Origin: Paenibacillus antarcticus
GTDB lineage: Bacteria; Bacillota; Bacilli; Paenibacillales; Paenibacillaceae
Assembly: GCF_001637225.1 (NCBI RefSeq)
Contig: NZ_LVJI01000028.1
Coordinates: 1 to 63,513 of the forward strand
Length of the DNA: 63,513 nt
Direction of reading: 5' to 3'
Of this stretch, positions 1 through 7,252 are shown in pieces. The notes under the pieces were generated by a model that saw only the letters and a program-made list of their open reading frames with translations, was not told the DNA's origin and did no database searches. Position 1 is the stretch's first letter; every line of letters starts with the position of its first letter. A program made the translations under genes and the position numbers.

Positions 1-65
1 TGCAAATTCATTCGTATCTAGTTTTCAAGGATTAAACCTTGAATAACAGCATAAAGCTGAAACCG
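1..65 (+). other. 23S-5S rRNA spacer
   Basis: Sequence just before the 5S gene. It holds a small hairpin, TTCAAGG and CCTTGAA around an AT-rich loop, as is common in processed rRNA spacers. The 23S 3' end itself lies outside the window. Spacer identity is inferred from position. Confidence 0.6.
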
Positions 66-182
66 TTTGGTGGCGATAGCGGAGGGGTTCCACACGTACC
101 CATCCCGAACACGACCGTTAAGCCCTCCAGCGCCGATGGTACTTGGACCGCAGGGTCCTGGGAGAGTAGGACGTCGCCAAGC
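66..182 (+). rRNA. rrf: 5S ribosomal RNA
   Basis: A complete 5S rRNA of about 117 nt. It opens with TTTGGTGGCGATAGCG, has the conserved CCCATCCCGAACACG and AGCGCCGATGGTA blocks, and closes with GGAGAGTAGGACGTCGCCAAGC, whose end pairs with the start (helix I). It is the last gene of an rRNA operon running into the window from the left. In B. subtilis an rRNA operon also sits just before gin (csfB), so this is a conserved position. A strong terminator follows within 10 nt. Confidence 0.97.
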
Positions 183-190
183 ACACATAA

Positions 191-229
191 GAACTACCGT
201 TGAGTTCGATCAACGGTAGTTCTTTTTTG
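191..229 (+). terminator. rRNA operon terminator
   Basis: GAACTACCGTTGA and TCAACGGTAGTTC form a 13-bp perfect stem around TTCGA... bases, followed by TTTTTTGTTTT. It lies just after the 5S gene and should end the rRNA operon transcript. Confidence 0.93.
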
Positions 230-594
230 TTTTATGTTTTTATTGTGAGATGTAAAGTGAATAGCGTAAAGATCATAGTTGCTTGTAATTACATGTAGGT
301 AATTCAGCGGGTGCGGTATAGGCAACTATATATGCCAGCATACAGCCTTCATATGCATTCACAGAATAGGTACAGTGATGAGTAGTAATTATAAAGAGAA
401 TAGAATGATAGAGTTTCTTCATGTGATTTTAGTTAAAAGAGTGTAACAGTTTTGTTACCGAAGGTTATAGACTTGCAAGTATAATAATAAAGTATAAATA
501 AGCTAAACAATCGTTAGAGTTAAATTTGATAGTGTCTATAGAGCAGAAAACGATACATTCGTGTAATTAACGAAATGAAGTAAGGAGGACATTC
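230..594. other. 365-nt intergenic region, no gene seen
   Basis: AT-rich spacer between the rRNA terminator and the lipoprotein gene. I see no ORF, tRNA or strong hairpin. AT-rich hexamers around 475-500 could be part of a promoter for the next gene, but no convincing -35/-10 pair stands out. Confidence 0.5.
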
Positions 595-1017
595 ATGCGT
601 GGAAAAACATTGCTGCGTGCTCTCATTCTGTTGTGTAGTATAATGATCGTTCTAGTCGGCTGTGGAAACGCGGATCCTTCATGGATTTCTTTTGAAGGAG
701 CGGCGAATGAAAAGAGCTTTCCAGTACCAAAGGAAGGCAATAAGAAGGATCGTCCTGGTAACAATTCAGAAATTAATGTTGTCCGATATTCTCTACCTGG
801 ACTCAAGGAAAAGAATGCTTTTCCCGATGTTTATTTAGAAACCATTCTAGAATGGGGATGGCAAGAAGATGAAGACGAACAAGAACAACGTGATGCAGTT
901 CGAGTATTTAAAAAAGATAAAAAAGTGGTACAAATTACAGTAGAAGATGATTATTTTGTGATTATGGTACCCAAACCTACAGATAAATCAATCATAAGAA
1001 GCTTAGAAAATAAATAG
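595..1017 (+). CDS. small lipoprotein, unknown function
   Basis: 140-residue protein with a typical lipoprotein signal: basic MRGK start, hydrophobic stretch to about residue 20, and lipobox LVGC with the lipid-bearing cysteine at residue 23. The rest is hydrophilic and acidic near residues 90-105, with no domain I recognise; it should sit on the outer face of the membrane. The ATG is supported by AAGGAGG 6 nt upstream. It stands alone between the rRNA operon and a convergent gene, with a shared terminator at 1018-1060, so it is probably its own unit. Function unknown. Confidence 0.85.
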   Translation: MRGKTLLRALILLCSIMIVLVGCGNADPSWISFEGAANEKSFPVPKEGNKKDRPGNNSEINVVRYSLPGLKEKNAFPDVYLETILEWGWQEDEDEQEQRDAVRVFKKDKKVVQITVEDDYFVIMVPKPTDKSIIRSLENK

Positions 1018-1060
1018 AAGAAGACCTTTTTTCCAATTGGAAGAAGGTCTTCTTCTATTA
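1018..1060. terminator. bidirectional terminator
   Basis: AGAAGAAGACCTT and AAGGTCTTCTTCT form a long stem, with A/T-rich flanks usable from both sides. It lies between the + strand lipoprotein gene and the convergent - strand membrane protein gene, though about 95 nt from the latter. Confidence 0.75.
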
Positions 1061-1153
1061 TAAGATACTATCACTCCAAAGGGACGCTAACTTATTAAGA
1101 GGCAAATACGTTTCTAGATTTTTATCATGTGATATTCGAAAGTTCTTATCGGA

Positions 1154-1876
1154 TCATTGTTTATAGTAGGAGATATCTTCTGTGTTAAATTTGATCATGC
1201 CGTCTTTTCGCATACTAGATAGTTTTGAAATGGCATATAGTCGGGGTAACATAAACCAAAGATGCCAGATGAGTAGCCCTATAGTAAAAGATAATGGTGA
1301 CCAAATCATAAGGACTAGAAATAAGCAAAGTCCGATCCATATGGTATATGTATTTATTTTGAGAAATAGTCGATAGGTAATATGTTGATTAGGCATGTAA
1401 CCTAACCAAGGAAGTTTCATAGAGAATGCCCAGCGTTTACGGTAATGAAAACCTGCAATCAAGAGTGTAGAACTAGATATAACATAATGTATCCATAGTA
1501 CAAGAGGAGCGGCTAATACGAAATAAAAGATGCTTGTCCAAGAAATTAATATCATCTCCACAATAACTGCGAAACAGGGAAGTATTAAATAGAACATGTT
1601 CATTTTTTTGTGAATAGGAACCTTTTTAATAAGTTTGTATTGATAAAAAGTGGCGCTATTATCGATTTTTTCCGTCATATGATATAACTTTCCTCCTTTG
1701 AGGGCCTCTATAACATATATCGGTTCTACTAGAGTATTTATAAAGATGTTTAAGGTACAGACACCAAGAAAGATGTGACTGAATACATATATCAAAAGGA
1801 ACAAAATCCATATGAAAGATCTATGAAAAGGTTTAAAATAGTAGAAACTGTAACATACTGATAGGAAAAAGGACAA
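1154..1876 (-). CDS. polytopic membrane protein, unknown function
   Basis: Up to 240 residues with about four hydrophobic membrane segments (roughly residues 20-50, 92-110, 113-137 and 175-200) and positively charged ends; I recognise no family. The longest reading begins at a TTG (1876) with no Shine-Dalgarno sequence. An ATG at 1678 (residue 67) has AAGGAGG 13 nt upstream and would give a 174-residue protein lacking the first membrane segment. The start is therefore uncertain. It is divergent from gin and convergent with the lipoprotein gene. No counterpart exists at this place in B. subtilis, so the patch beside the rRNA operon looks variable. Confidence 0.65.
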   Translation of the reverse strand: MSFFLSVCYSFYYFKPFHRSFIWILFLLIYVFSHIFLGVCTLNIFINTLVEPIYVIEALKGGKLYHMTEKIDNSATFYQYKLIKKVPIHKKMNMFYLILPCFAVIVEMILISWTSIFYFVLAAPLVLWIHYVISSSTLLIAGFHYRKRWAFSMKLPWLGYMPNQHITYRLFLKINTYTIWIGLCLFLVLMIWSPLSFTIGLLIWHLWFMLPRLYAISKLSSMRKDGMIKFNTEDISYYKQ

Positions 1877-1886
1877 GGTGGGATGG

Positions 1887-2075
1887 ATGATGGAAGATCA
1901 TACGGAACACGTCTGTATTATTTGCGGGCAGGGTAAAGAGGAAGGGATAAGTATTTTATCTCAATTTATCTGCGAGGCTTGCGAATCAGAAATGGTGCAA
2001 ACAGATGCGGAAGAAGCGAAGTATCATTATTTTATTCATCAAATGAAGCGAATAAGTCTGCAGGTGAATGTGTAG
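1887..2075 (+). CDS. gin: anti-sigma factor Gin (CsfB)
   Basis: About 62 residues. A short zinc-ribbon protein with CIIC near residue 10 and CEAC near residue 29, the hallmark of Gin/CsfB. In B. subtilis Gin binds and inhibits sigma-G in the forespore (and sigma-E), setting the timing of compartment-specific transcription. An open frame begins at GTG 1878, but the AAGGTGGG there looks like the Shine-Dalgarno sequence, so ATG 1887 or 1890 is the better start. As in B. subtilis it follows an rRNA operon and precedes the yaaO-tmk region, which supports the name. The neighbours xpaC and yaaN are not present. Confidence 0.88.
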   Translation: MMEDHTEHVCIICGQGKEEGISILSQFICEACESEMVQTDAEEAKYHYFIHQMKRISLQVNV

Positions 2076-2100
2076 TTCATACTTTTTTTTCTTAAACAAA

Positions 2101-2133
2101 GGGTAGCTTATATGATAAGCTACCCTTTGTTTA
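2101..2133. terminator. terminator between gin and Rrf2 gene
   Basis: AAAGGGTAGCTTAT and ATAAGCTACCCTTT form a long perfect stem over a 2-4 nt loop. T-rich sequence on both sides suits transcripts from both convergent genes. Confidence 0.8.
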
Positions 2134-2584
2134 TAGTTGTCGTAGTAGAAGAAATGGAAGAGTCTTGTATTAGAAGGTCAGTAACAATCTGTTCTAATGT
2201 AACGTTTGCAAGTTCATTCTCCATAGCACGTTGTGCTTGGGTGAACCGTTGGTCCAGAGTATGTTGAATATTCTTGCCTACAAGGCAATTGGGATTAGCT
2301 TTGTCATGGATCGAGAATAAATGGTCTTGGTGATCCACTTCGACTGCTAGATACACATCTAATAGGGTAATTTGTGCAATAGGACGGGAAATCATAGCTC
2401 CAGCTACACCAGGGGATGTATTGATGATGCCGGCCTTATTTAACATGCCCATAATACGTCGGACTACGACTGAATTTGTATTTACACTACTAGCGATGAA
2501 TTCAGAGGTTAAGCGTTCGGGTTTAGAAATTTCTAATAAAGATATAATGTGAACAGCGACAGAGAAGCGGCTGCTGATGGCCAT
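2120..2584 (-). CDS. Rrf2-family transcriptional regulator (YwnA-like)
   Basis: 154-residue DNA-binding protein. The N-terminus (MAISSRFSVAVHIISLL) and a winged helix-turn-helix over residues 5-60 are typical of the Rrf2 family, and it most resembles YwnA. Only one cysteine (NPNCLVGK, near residue 100) lies in the region where iron-sulfur Rrf2 members carry three, so it is unlikely to hold a cluster; a thiol switch is possible. It is divergent from an NAD(P)-binding oxidoreductase gene whose promoter carries a perfect palindrome (2726-2748), a plausible operator for it. The ywnA/ywnB pair of B. subtilis has the same divergent arrangement. Confidence 0.88.
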   Translation of the reverse strand: MAISSRFSVAVHIISLLEISKPERLTSEFIASSVNTNSVVVRRIMGMLNKAGIINTSPGVAGAMISRPIAQITLLDVYLAVEVDHQDHLFSIHDKANPNCLVGKNIQHTLDQRFTQAQRAMENELANVTLEQIVTDLLIQDSSISSTTTTINKG

Positions 2585-2710
2585 AATTCATTCCTCCACA
2601 AACAAAATGGGTAACTACAAAACAAAAGTGGTGTGAATATTAGAGAAGCTAAAGATCTATTACAGTATAGCATAGCGGGGTTCATTAGAAATTACTAAGG
2701 TAAAGAGCAT

Positions 2711-2739
2711 TTGACATTTCACACACCTGTAACTATAAT
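2711..2739 (+). promoter_or_regulatory. sigma-A promoter of NAD(P)-binding gene
   Basis: TTGACA (2711-2716), 17-nt spacer and TATAAT (2734-2739): a perfect sigma-A consensus, 40 nt upstream of the start at 2780. Confidence 0.88.
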
Positions 2740-2748
2740 GGTTACAGG
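2726..2748. promoter_or_regulatory. palindromic operator over the -10 box
   Basis: CCTGTAAC (2726-2733) and GTTACAGG (2741-2748) are a perfect 8-bp inverted repeat separated by 7 nt that contain the -10 hexamer. A protein bound here would block RNA polymerase. The divergent Rrf2-type regulator is the natural candidate (inference). Confidence 0.75.
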
Positions 2749-2779
2749 ATCTAATATTTTTTTAAAGGAGATGTTTCTA

Positions 2780-3409
2780 TTGAATATTGCAGTTATTGGA
2801 GCAAGTGGTCGTATTGGAATTCGTATTGTAAGAGAAGCATCACGTCGGGGTTATAAAGCAACAGCTATTGTACGAGACTCCAAGAAGGTTGAAGATTTGG
2901 GTGAATTGGTTGTTATTGAAAAAGATGTTTTTGAATTAACGACTGAGTTAGAATCCTTTGATGTAGTTGTAAGTGCTTATGGTACGAAACCAGGGGAAGA
3001 ACATCTGCATATTGAGGCAAATAAGAAATTGATTGAGTTAGCGCTACAAGCGCCAAGTACTCGACTATTAGTGGTTGGAGGTGCAGGAAGCCTATATGTC
3101 GATGATCAAGGTACACGTGTTTTAGATACACCAGGTTTTCCTGATATTTATTTACCTACGGCAACTAATCAGAGTGAAGCACTTAAGTTATACTTGGCCG
3201 AAGAAGATTGTGATTGGACATTTATTAGTCCTCCGGCAGAGATCGAACCTGGTGAAAGAACGGGCTTATATCAAACTGGAAAAGATCATTTACTCGTGAA
3301 CAAGGAAGGTAGAAGCTACATCAGTATGGAGGATTATGCTGTAGCCGTATTGGATGAAATTGAACAGCCTAAGCACAGCAAAGAACGGTTCACAGTAGCT
3401 TCTGTATAA
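2780..3409 (+). CDS. NAD(P)-binding Rossmann oxidoreductase (YwnB-like)
   Basis: About 209 residues, an atypical short-chain dehydrogenase of the NAD(P)H-binding (NmrA/YwnB) type. Early in the protein stands NIAVIGASGRIG, the GxxGxxG dinucleotide-binding loop; VVSAYGTKPG and LLVVGGAGSLYV follow as Rossmann strands. Substrate unknown. The start is TTG 2780 (AAAGGAG 9 nt before); the longer frame from 2711 would begin inside the -35 box of its own promoter. It is divergent from the Rrf2-family gene and probably repressed by it through the palindrome at 2726-2748. A terminator follows at 3525. Confidence 0.87.
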   Translation: MNIAVIGASGRIGIRIVREASRRGYKATAIVRDSKKVEDLGELVVIEKDVFELTTELESFDVVVSAYGTKPGEEHLHIEANKKLIELALQAPSTRLLVVGGAGSLYVDDQGTRVLDTPGFPDIYLPTATNQSEALKLYLAEEDCDWTFISPPAEIEPGERTGLYQTGKDHLLVNKEGRSYISMEDYAVAVLDEIEQPKHSKERFTVASV

Positions 3410-3781
3410 CGTAAGTATTATGTTATACGGTCTAAATAACATTTTTAATAGGTGTGTTACGTTGGGTACATCAAGAAATAATCTGACGTTATTCAAATAG
3501 ATAGTTATAGTTAAAACTGAAATTCCTAGGGTACCTATGTGTACCTTAGGTTTTTTTGTCTTTAACATGGGTATCATGACATTATAGTAATATTGTAGTT
3601 ACACTTTATTAAATTATGATTACTAAAGTTAGGCGTTACACGTAAATTACGATAAAATAGAAAGAGATAATATATGGGGCAGAATCGTATGATCATACCA
3701 CCTATATAACGAAGACAAAAAAAATTGGCGTGCGATACACGATCATGAGCGCTCATATAGAATTAGAAGGTGAGAGGTTAC
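3410..3781. other. intergenic region with terminator and yaaO leader
   Basis: 372 nt without a convincing gene. It holds the terminator at 3525-3557, AT-rich sequence that may hold a promoter (TTGTAG, 16 nt, TATGAT around 3594-3621) and a 12-bp perfect palindrome ATGAGCGCTCAT at 3745-3756 just before the ribosome binding site of the next gene. Confidence 0.5.
3525..3557 (+). terminator. terminator after NAD(P)-binding gene
   Basis: CCTAGGGTAC and GTACCTTAGG pair (one G-U) around CTATGT, followed by TTTTTTT. Confidence 0.88.
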
Positions 3782-5464
3782 GTGTCTAAGAAACGAATAG
3801 TTAGTGGGCAAGCCTTAGGTGAACAACTAATGAGTACTTTAACGCAATCAGTAGCGGAAGAGGCCCAGAAGGAGAGTCAAGAACAGGGATACATAAATAA
3901 AGATCGAGTACCTTTGTATGAGGCGTTACTTGACTATAGAGAGCAAAGACGGATTTCCTTTCATGTTCCGGGGCATAAGAATGGTCAAGCTTATGGTTCC
4001 CAAGGGGGTGCAGGATTGTTATCTGTGATGATGGAGATTGATGTTACTGAGATTTCAGGAACCGATGATCTTCATCATCCCGAAGGAGTGATCCTTGAGG
4101 CACAGCAACTTGCGGCTAGTTGTTTCGGAGCAGAAGAGAGTTTCTTTCTTGTTGGAGGTAGCACGGTTGGGAACTTATCCTTGATTCTAACGGTATGTAC
4201 CACCCCAGGCGATATACTAATTGTTCAGCGTAATGTACATAAATCGGTTTTGCATGGACTCATGTTAGCAGGTGCACAGGCCGTGTTCCTACAGCCACAG
4301 ATCGATTCTTTTAGTGGACTGTCAACTGCACCTACAGCAGCACAGATTGATGAAGCGCTAGAAGTATATCCTAATGCTAGGGGCGTCCTGGTTACGATGC
4401 CGAATTATTATGGTATGGGTACGGATCTTACACCTTTGGCAGAAGCATGTCATAGATATGGTGTACCTTTATTAGTAGATGAGGCACATGGCGCGCATTA
4501 CGGTCATCATCCTACGCTACCAGCAAGCGCGCTAGCATGTGGGGCAGATGGCGTCGTACAGTCGACGCACAAGATGTTGTCTGCACTTACGATGGGCGCT
4601 ATGCTACATGTGCAGGGCGCACTTCTCGATCGCGCGCTGCTGCGCCAGCGGCTAGCGATGGTCCAGAGCTCCAGCCCATCGTATCCGATGATGGCTTCGC
4701 TCGATTTAGCCCGCCGCCAGTTACACATTGGCGGCGCGGCTACCTTCACGGCGGGACTCGCCGCCGTGGATGCCTTCAAGCGCGGGCTCGCGGAGCTCCC
4801 GCGCTTCGGGCTGCTTGCTCCGCCGCAGCCCGAGAGCCCGCCCGCAGGCTTCGCTTCTGCGGGCAACACCACGCAGCCAAGCGCGGCTATGGCTGCTTAT
4901 ACGACGCAGGACCCCTTCAAAGCCGTCATATATGACGTCACAGGGGCCCTGAGCGGATACGAGCTGCAACGCCAGCTTGAAGTGCATGGCTGCATCCCAG
5001 AGATGAGCGACGCACAGTACGTCGTCTTACTCTTTAGCTTAGGGTCCACGTTGGAGGATACGAATCACCTAATACGGGCCCTTGCGCATATATCTATTGC
5101 AGGGGAAGGTGATGAACGGAGTCCAAGGAATGTTCCAGTTATGAAGAATGCTGTCGAATTTTCCACGTGGAACATTATGAAGGCGTCCGTTTCGACACCC
5201 ATTCCCTTTAACTTGAAGCCCGTAGCGACCAAGCATGTCGAATCGGTTCCCTTAGAAGAGTGTGCAGGAAGGGTAGCGGCAGAAATGATTATTCCTTATC
5301 CACCAGGTATACCATTGTTATATATGGGCGAGAGTATCTCTAAAGATATGCAAAAACATCTTCTTGTTCTGTCCGCAGCGGGCGCGAAGTGTCATGCGGC
5401 CGCGGACCCTGAATTACAGAGTATTATGGTCTTTAAGAAGGACAGAAAGCAGGAAAATTTATGA
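3782..5464 (+). CDS. yaaO: Orn/Lys/Arg decarboxylase family protein (YaaO-like)
   Basis: About 560 residues, a pyridoxal-phosphate enzyme of the prokaryotic ornithine/lysine/arginine decarboxylase family, fold type I. FHVPGHKNG opens the domain, LVDEAHGAHYG holds the cofactor-binding aspartate, and STHKMLSAL holds the Schiff-base lysine. The substrate cannot be told from sequence. GTG 3782 fits AAGGTGAGAGG better than the upstream in-frame GTG 3770. It is longer than B. subtilis YaaO (about 480) because of an N-terminal extension and an Ala/Pro-rich insert near residues 340-390. That part of the gene (about 4540-5050) is far richer in G+C than the flanks: 43 of 60 bases at 4741-4800 against 25 of 60 at 3901-3960. 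It overlaps tmk by 4 nt. Confidence 0.9.
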   Translation: MSKKRIVSGQALGEQLMSTLTQSVAEEAQKESQEQGYINKDRVPLYEALLDYREQRRISFHVPGHKNGQAYGSQGGAGLLSVMMEIDVTEISGTDDLHHPEGVILEAQQLAASCFGAEESFFLVGGSTVGNLSLILTVCTTPGDILIVQRNVHKSVLHGLMLAGAQAVFLQPQIDSFSGLSTAPTAAQIDEALEVYPNARGVLVTMPNYYGMGTDLTPLAEACHRYGVPLLVDEAHGAHYGHHPTLPASALACGADGVVQSTHKMLSALTMGAMLHVQGALLDRALLRQRLAMVQSSSPSYPMMASLDLARRQLHIGGAATFTAGLAAVDAFKRGLAELPRFGLLAPPQPESPPAGFASAGNTTQPSAAMAAYTTQDPFKAVIYDVTGALSGYELQRQLEVHGCIPEMSDAQYVVLLFSLGSTLEDTNHLIRALAHISIAGEGDERSPRNVPVMKNAVEFSTWNIMKASVSTPIPFNLKPVATKHVESVPLEECAGRVAAEMIIPYPPGIPLLYMGESISKDMQKHLLVLSAAGAKCHAAADPELQSIMVFKKDRKQENL

Positions 5465-6129
5465 ATGCCAAAGGTAATTTCATTACATTCGAGGGCGGAG
5501 AAGGATCAGGTAAAACAACCATTATTAGTCGATTAAGCACCTACTTTGACGATCATTCTATTCCCTACATGCTTACCCGGGAACCCGGGGGTATTACCAT
5601 AGCAGAGAAAATCCGTGAAGTAATCCTGGATACAAGACACACTGAAATGGATGCTAGAACAGAGGCATTATTGTATGCAGCTGCTCGTCGTCAGCATTTA
5701 GTAGAGAAGGTGAGACCCGCTCTCGATGCAGGAACCCTAGTTCTTTGCGACCGCTTTGTTGATAGTAGTCTTGCTTACCAAGGATACGCTAGAGGATTAG
5801 GGATGGATGAGGTGTGGAGTATTAATCAATTCGCGATTGATTCTCTTATGCCAGATGTAACATTTTATTTAGATATTAAACCTGAGGTAGGATTATCTCG
5901 GATAGCAGCTAGTCAGGAACGGGAAGTGAACCGACTAGACATGGAGAACATTGAGTTTCATCATAAGGTTCGTGAAGGTTACCACATTATTGCTGCGGAG
6001 TACCCTGAGCGAGTTATTATGATTAATGCAGATCAGAGTCCATCTCAAGTGATGAATGATATTGTTTGTGAGTTGGAAAAGGGTATATTAAAGGATTTTG
6101 GCGCCTCCTTGTCAAATAAGAGTAAGTAA
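5461..6129 (+). CDS. tmk: thymidylate kinase
   Basis: 222 residues. Phosphorylates dTMP to dTDP with ATP, an essential step of dTTP synthesis. The P-loop GGEGSGKTT is at residues 12-20, the dTMP-binding TREPGG near 40, and LCDRFVDSSLAYQG near 95-110; the length is normal. Its ATG overlaps the yaaO stop (ATGA), so the two are translationally coupled. It is followed after about 145 nt by darA, the conserved Bacillales order tmk-darA-yaaR-holB. Confidence 0.97.
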   Translation: MNAKGNFITFEGGEGSGKTTIISRLSTYFDDHSIPYMLTREPGGITIAEKIREVILDTRHTEMDARTEALLYAAARRQHLVEKVRPALDAGTLVLCDRFVDSSLAYQGYARGLGMDEVWSINQFAIDSLMPDVTFYLDIKPEVGLSRIAASQEREVNRLDMENIEFHHKVREGYHIIAAEYPERVIMINADQSPSQVMNDIVCELEKGILKDFGASLSNKSK

Positions 6130-6275
6130 GTAATGACATCAATCATGTTTCGCATTCACATCAAATGGTTCAAGGATGAGATAGGGTATTTCAATCGACC
6201 TTTTATATCGAGTTGGTTGGTTCACAAATCATCAGTCCATATCAGGACTCAATTAAAAATGAGGGGGAATGCAAG

Positions 6276-6605
6276 ATGAAATTAATCATTGCGATCGTGC
6301 AAGATAAAGATAGTAACCGTTTGTCAGGAGAACTTGTAAAAGCTAACTTTCGAGCAACAAAACTTGCGAGTACAGGAGGATTCTTACGCGCAGGGAATAC
6401 GACATTTATGATTGGTATTGACGATGACCAAGTTGATGCTGTCATGACTGTTATTAATAAGAGCTGTAAGATTCGTGAGCAATTGGTCACGCCTATCACA
6501 CCAATGAGCGGTACAACAGATTCTTACTTGCCTCTTCCGGTAGAAGTTCAAGTCGGTGGAGCTACCGTATTTGTAATGCCAGTGGAGCGGTTCGAACACT
6601 TCTAA
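6276..6605 (+). CDS. darA: cyclic di-AMP receptor DarA (YaaQ)
   Basis: 109 residues, a P-II-like trimeric protein that binds cyclic di-AMP. MKLIIAIVQDKDSNRL begins the fold, TGGFLRAGNTTFMIG is the conserved ligand loop region, and GGATVFVMPVERFEHF ends it, all close to DarA/PstA of other Firmicutes. Its downstream target is not known. ATG 6276 has GAGGGGGA 7-8 nt upstream; the frame also runs open to 6213 but lacks a ribosome site there. It lies between tmk and yaaR as in B. subtilis. A c-di-AMP riboswitch elsewhere in the window (14258) shows that the nucleotide is a signal in this organism. Confidence 0.96.
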   Translation: MKLIIAIVQDKDSNRLSGELVKANFRATKLASTGGFLRAGNTTFMIGIDDDQVDAVMTVINKSCKIREQLVTPITPMSGTTDSYLPLPVEVQVGGATVFVMPVERFEHF

Positions 6606-6679
6606 ACAAGAAAGATTCATTTGTTAGATCCTATTGTAGTTGAAGCTAACAAAGGCGATCGTGAATGGGGAGATATCCT

Positions 6680-7123
6680 TTGAAAATAAACCCGGGTTAT
6701 AGACCCATCAAAAGTGAATTGCCAAACGTGGACAGTGGTGCCAAACCCCTTCTGCAAAAATCATTCTCTGATGTGATTCAACAACAGAGTCAGATCGCTT
6801 CACAAGAAGAACTAGGCCGACGCCTTAAAGAAATCCAAATGCAGGGAGATCGTCTTGCACGATCTATGACGATTCGTGAATTGAAAGCGTATCGCACGAT
6901 GATCAAGCGATTCCTCGAAGACACGGTTCGTCGTGGTGTAAGCATGAAGGAAACAAGAGGCTGGGATCGACGAGGGCGTGGCAAACGTTACAAGTTAATT
7001 GATGAGTTGGATTCTGCATTGTTAGCCATGGCTGATGAATTATTAGAAAGTGAAGAGGGTAAAATAGACCTTCTGCAACAAATGGGTGAAATTCGAGGTA
7101 TGCTAATCAACTTAAGTTTTTAA
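6680..7123 (+). CDS. yaaR: YaaR family protein (DUF327)
   Basis: About 147 residues, mostly helical and charged, matching the YaaR/DUF327 family, whose function is unknown. SMTIRELKAYRTMIKRFLED and the nearby GWDRRGRGKRYKLIDELD are the conserved parts. TTG 6680 (MKINPGYRP) with GGGGAGA 7 nt upstream fits better than the in-frame ATG 6665, which has no ribosome site. It lies between darA and holB as in B. subtilis; a repeat element (7128-7208) follows directly. Confidence 0.9.
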   Translation: MKINPGYRPIKSELPNVDSGAKPLLQKSFSDVIQQQSQIASQEELGRRLKEIQMQGDRLARSMTIRELKAYRTMIKRFLEDTVRRGVSMKETRGWDRRGRGKRYKLIDELDSALLAMADELLESEEGKIDLLQQMGEIRGMLINLSF

Positions 7124-7127
7124 ATAG

Positions 7128-7208
7128 ATAGACTGAACTAAAGTTTATACTTACAAGTTCAATCATTTCTAAAGAGAATCATGGGGGTTCGACTTTAGTT
7201 CAATCTAT
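7128..7208. repeat. TIR element, copy A (81 bp)
   Basis: Left end ATAGACTGAACTAAAGT (7128-7144) and right end ACTTTAGTTCAATCTAT (7192-7208) are 17-nt inverted repeats with one G-U type mismatch. The interior also resembles copy B at 31191-31278 (shared TTCAATCA, TTCT and ATCATG blocks), so this is one dispersed element, not a chance hairpin. It lies between yaaR and holB. Possibly a MITE or a folded RNA. Confidence 0.85.
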
Positions 7209-7252
7209 ATAGATAACATCCTATGAGTAATTTACCCAGGAAAAGGGGATTT

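Noticed and set aside
3574..3756. 60-residue - strand ORF before yaaO
   Set aside because: AT-rich intergenic sequence, no ribosome site or recognisable protein.
4507..4987. Several long ORFs on both strands inside yaaO
   Set aside because: They come from the GC-rich stretch, which has few stops in any frame; the YaaO frame has clear family motifs and the others have none.
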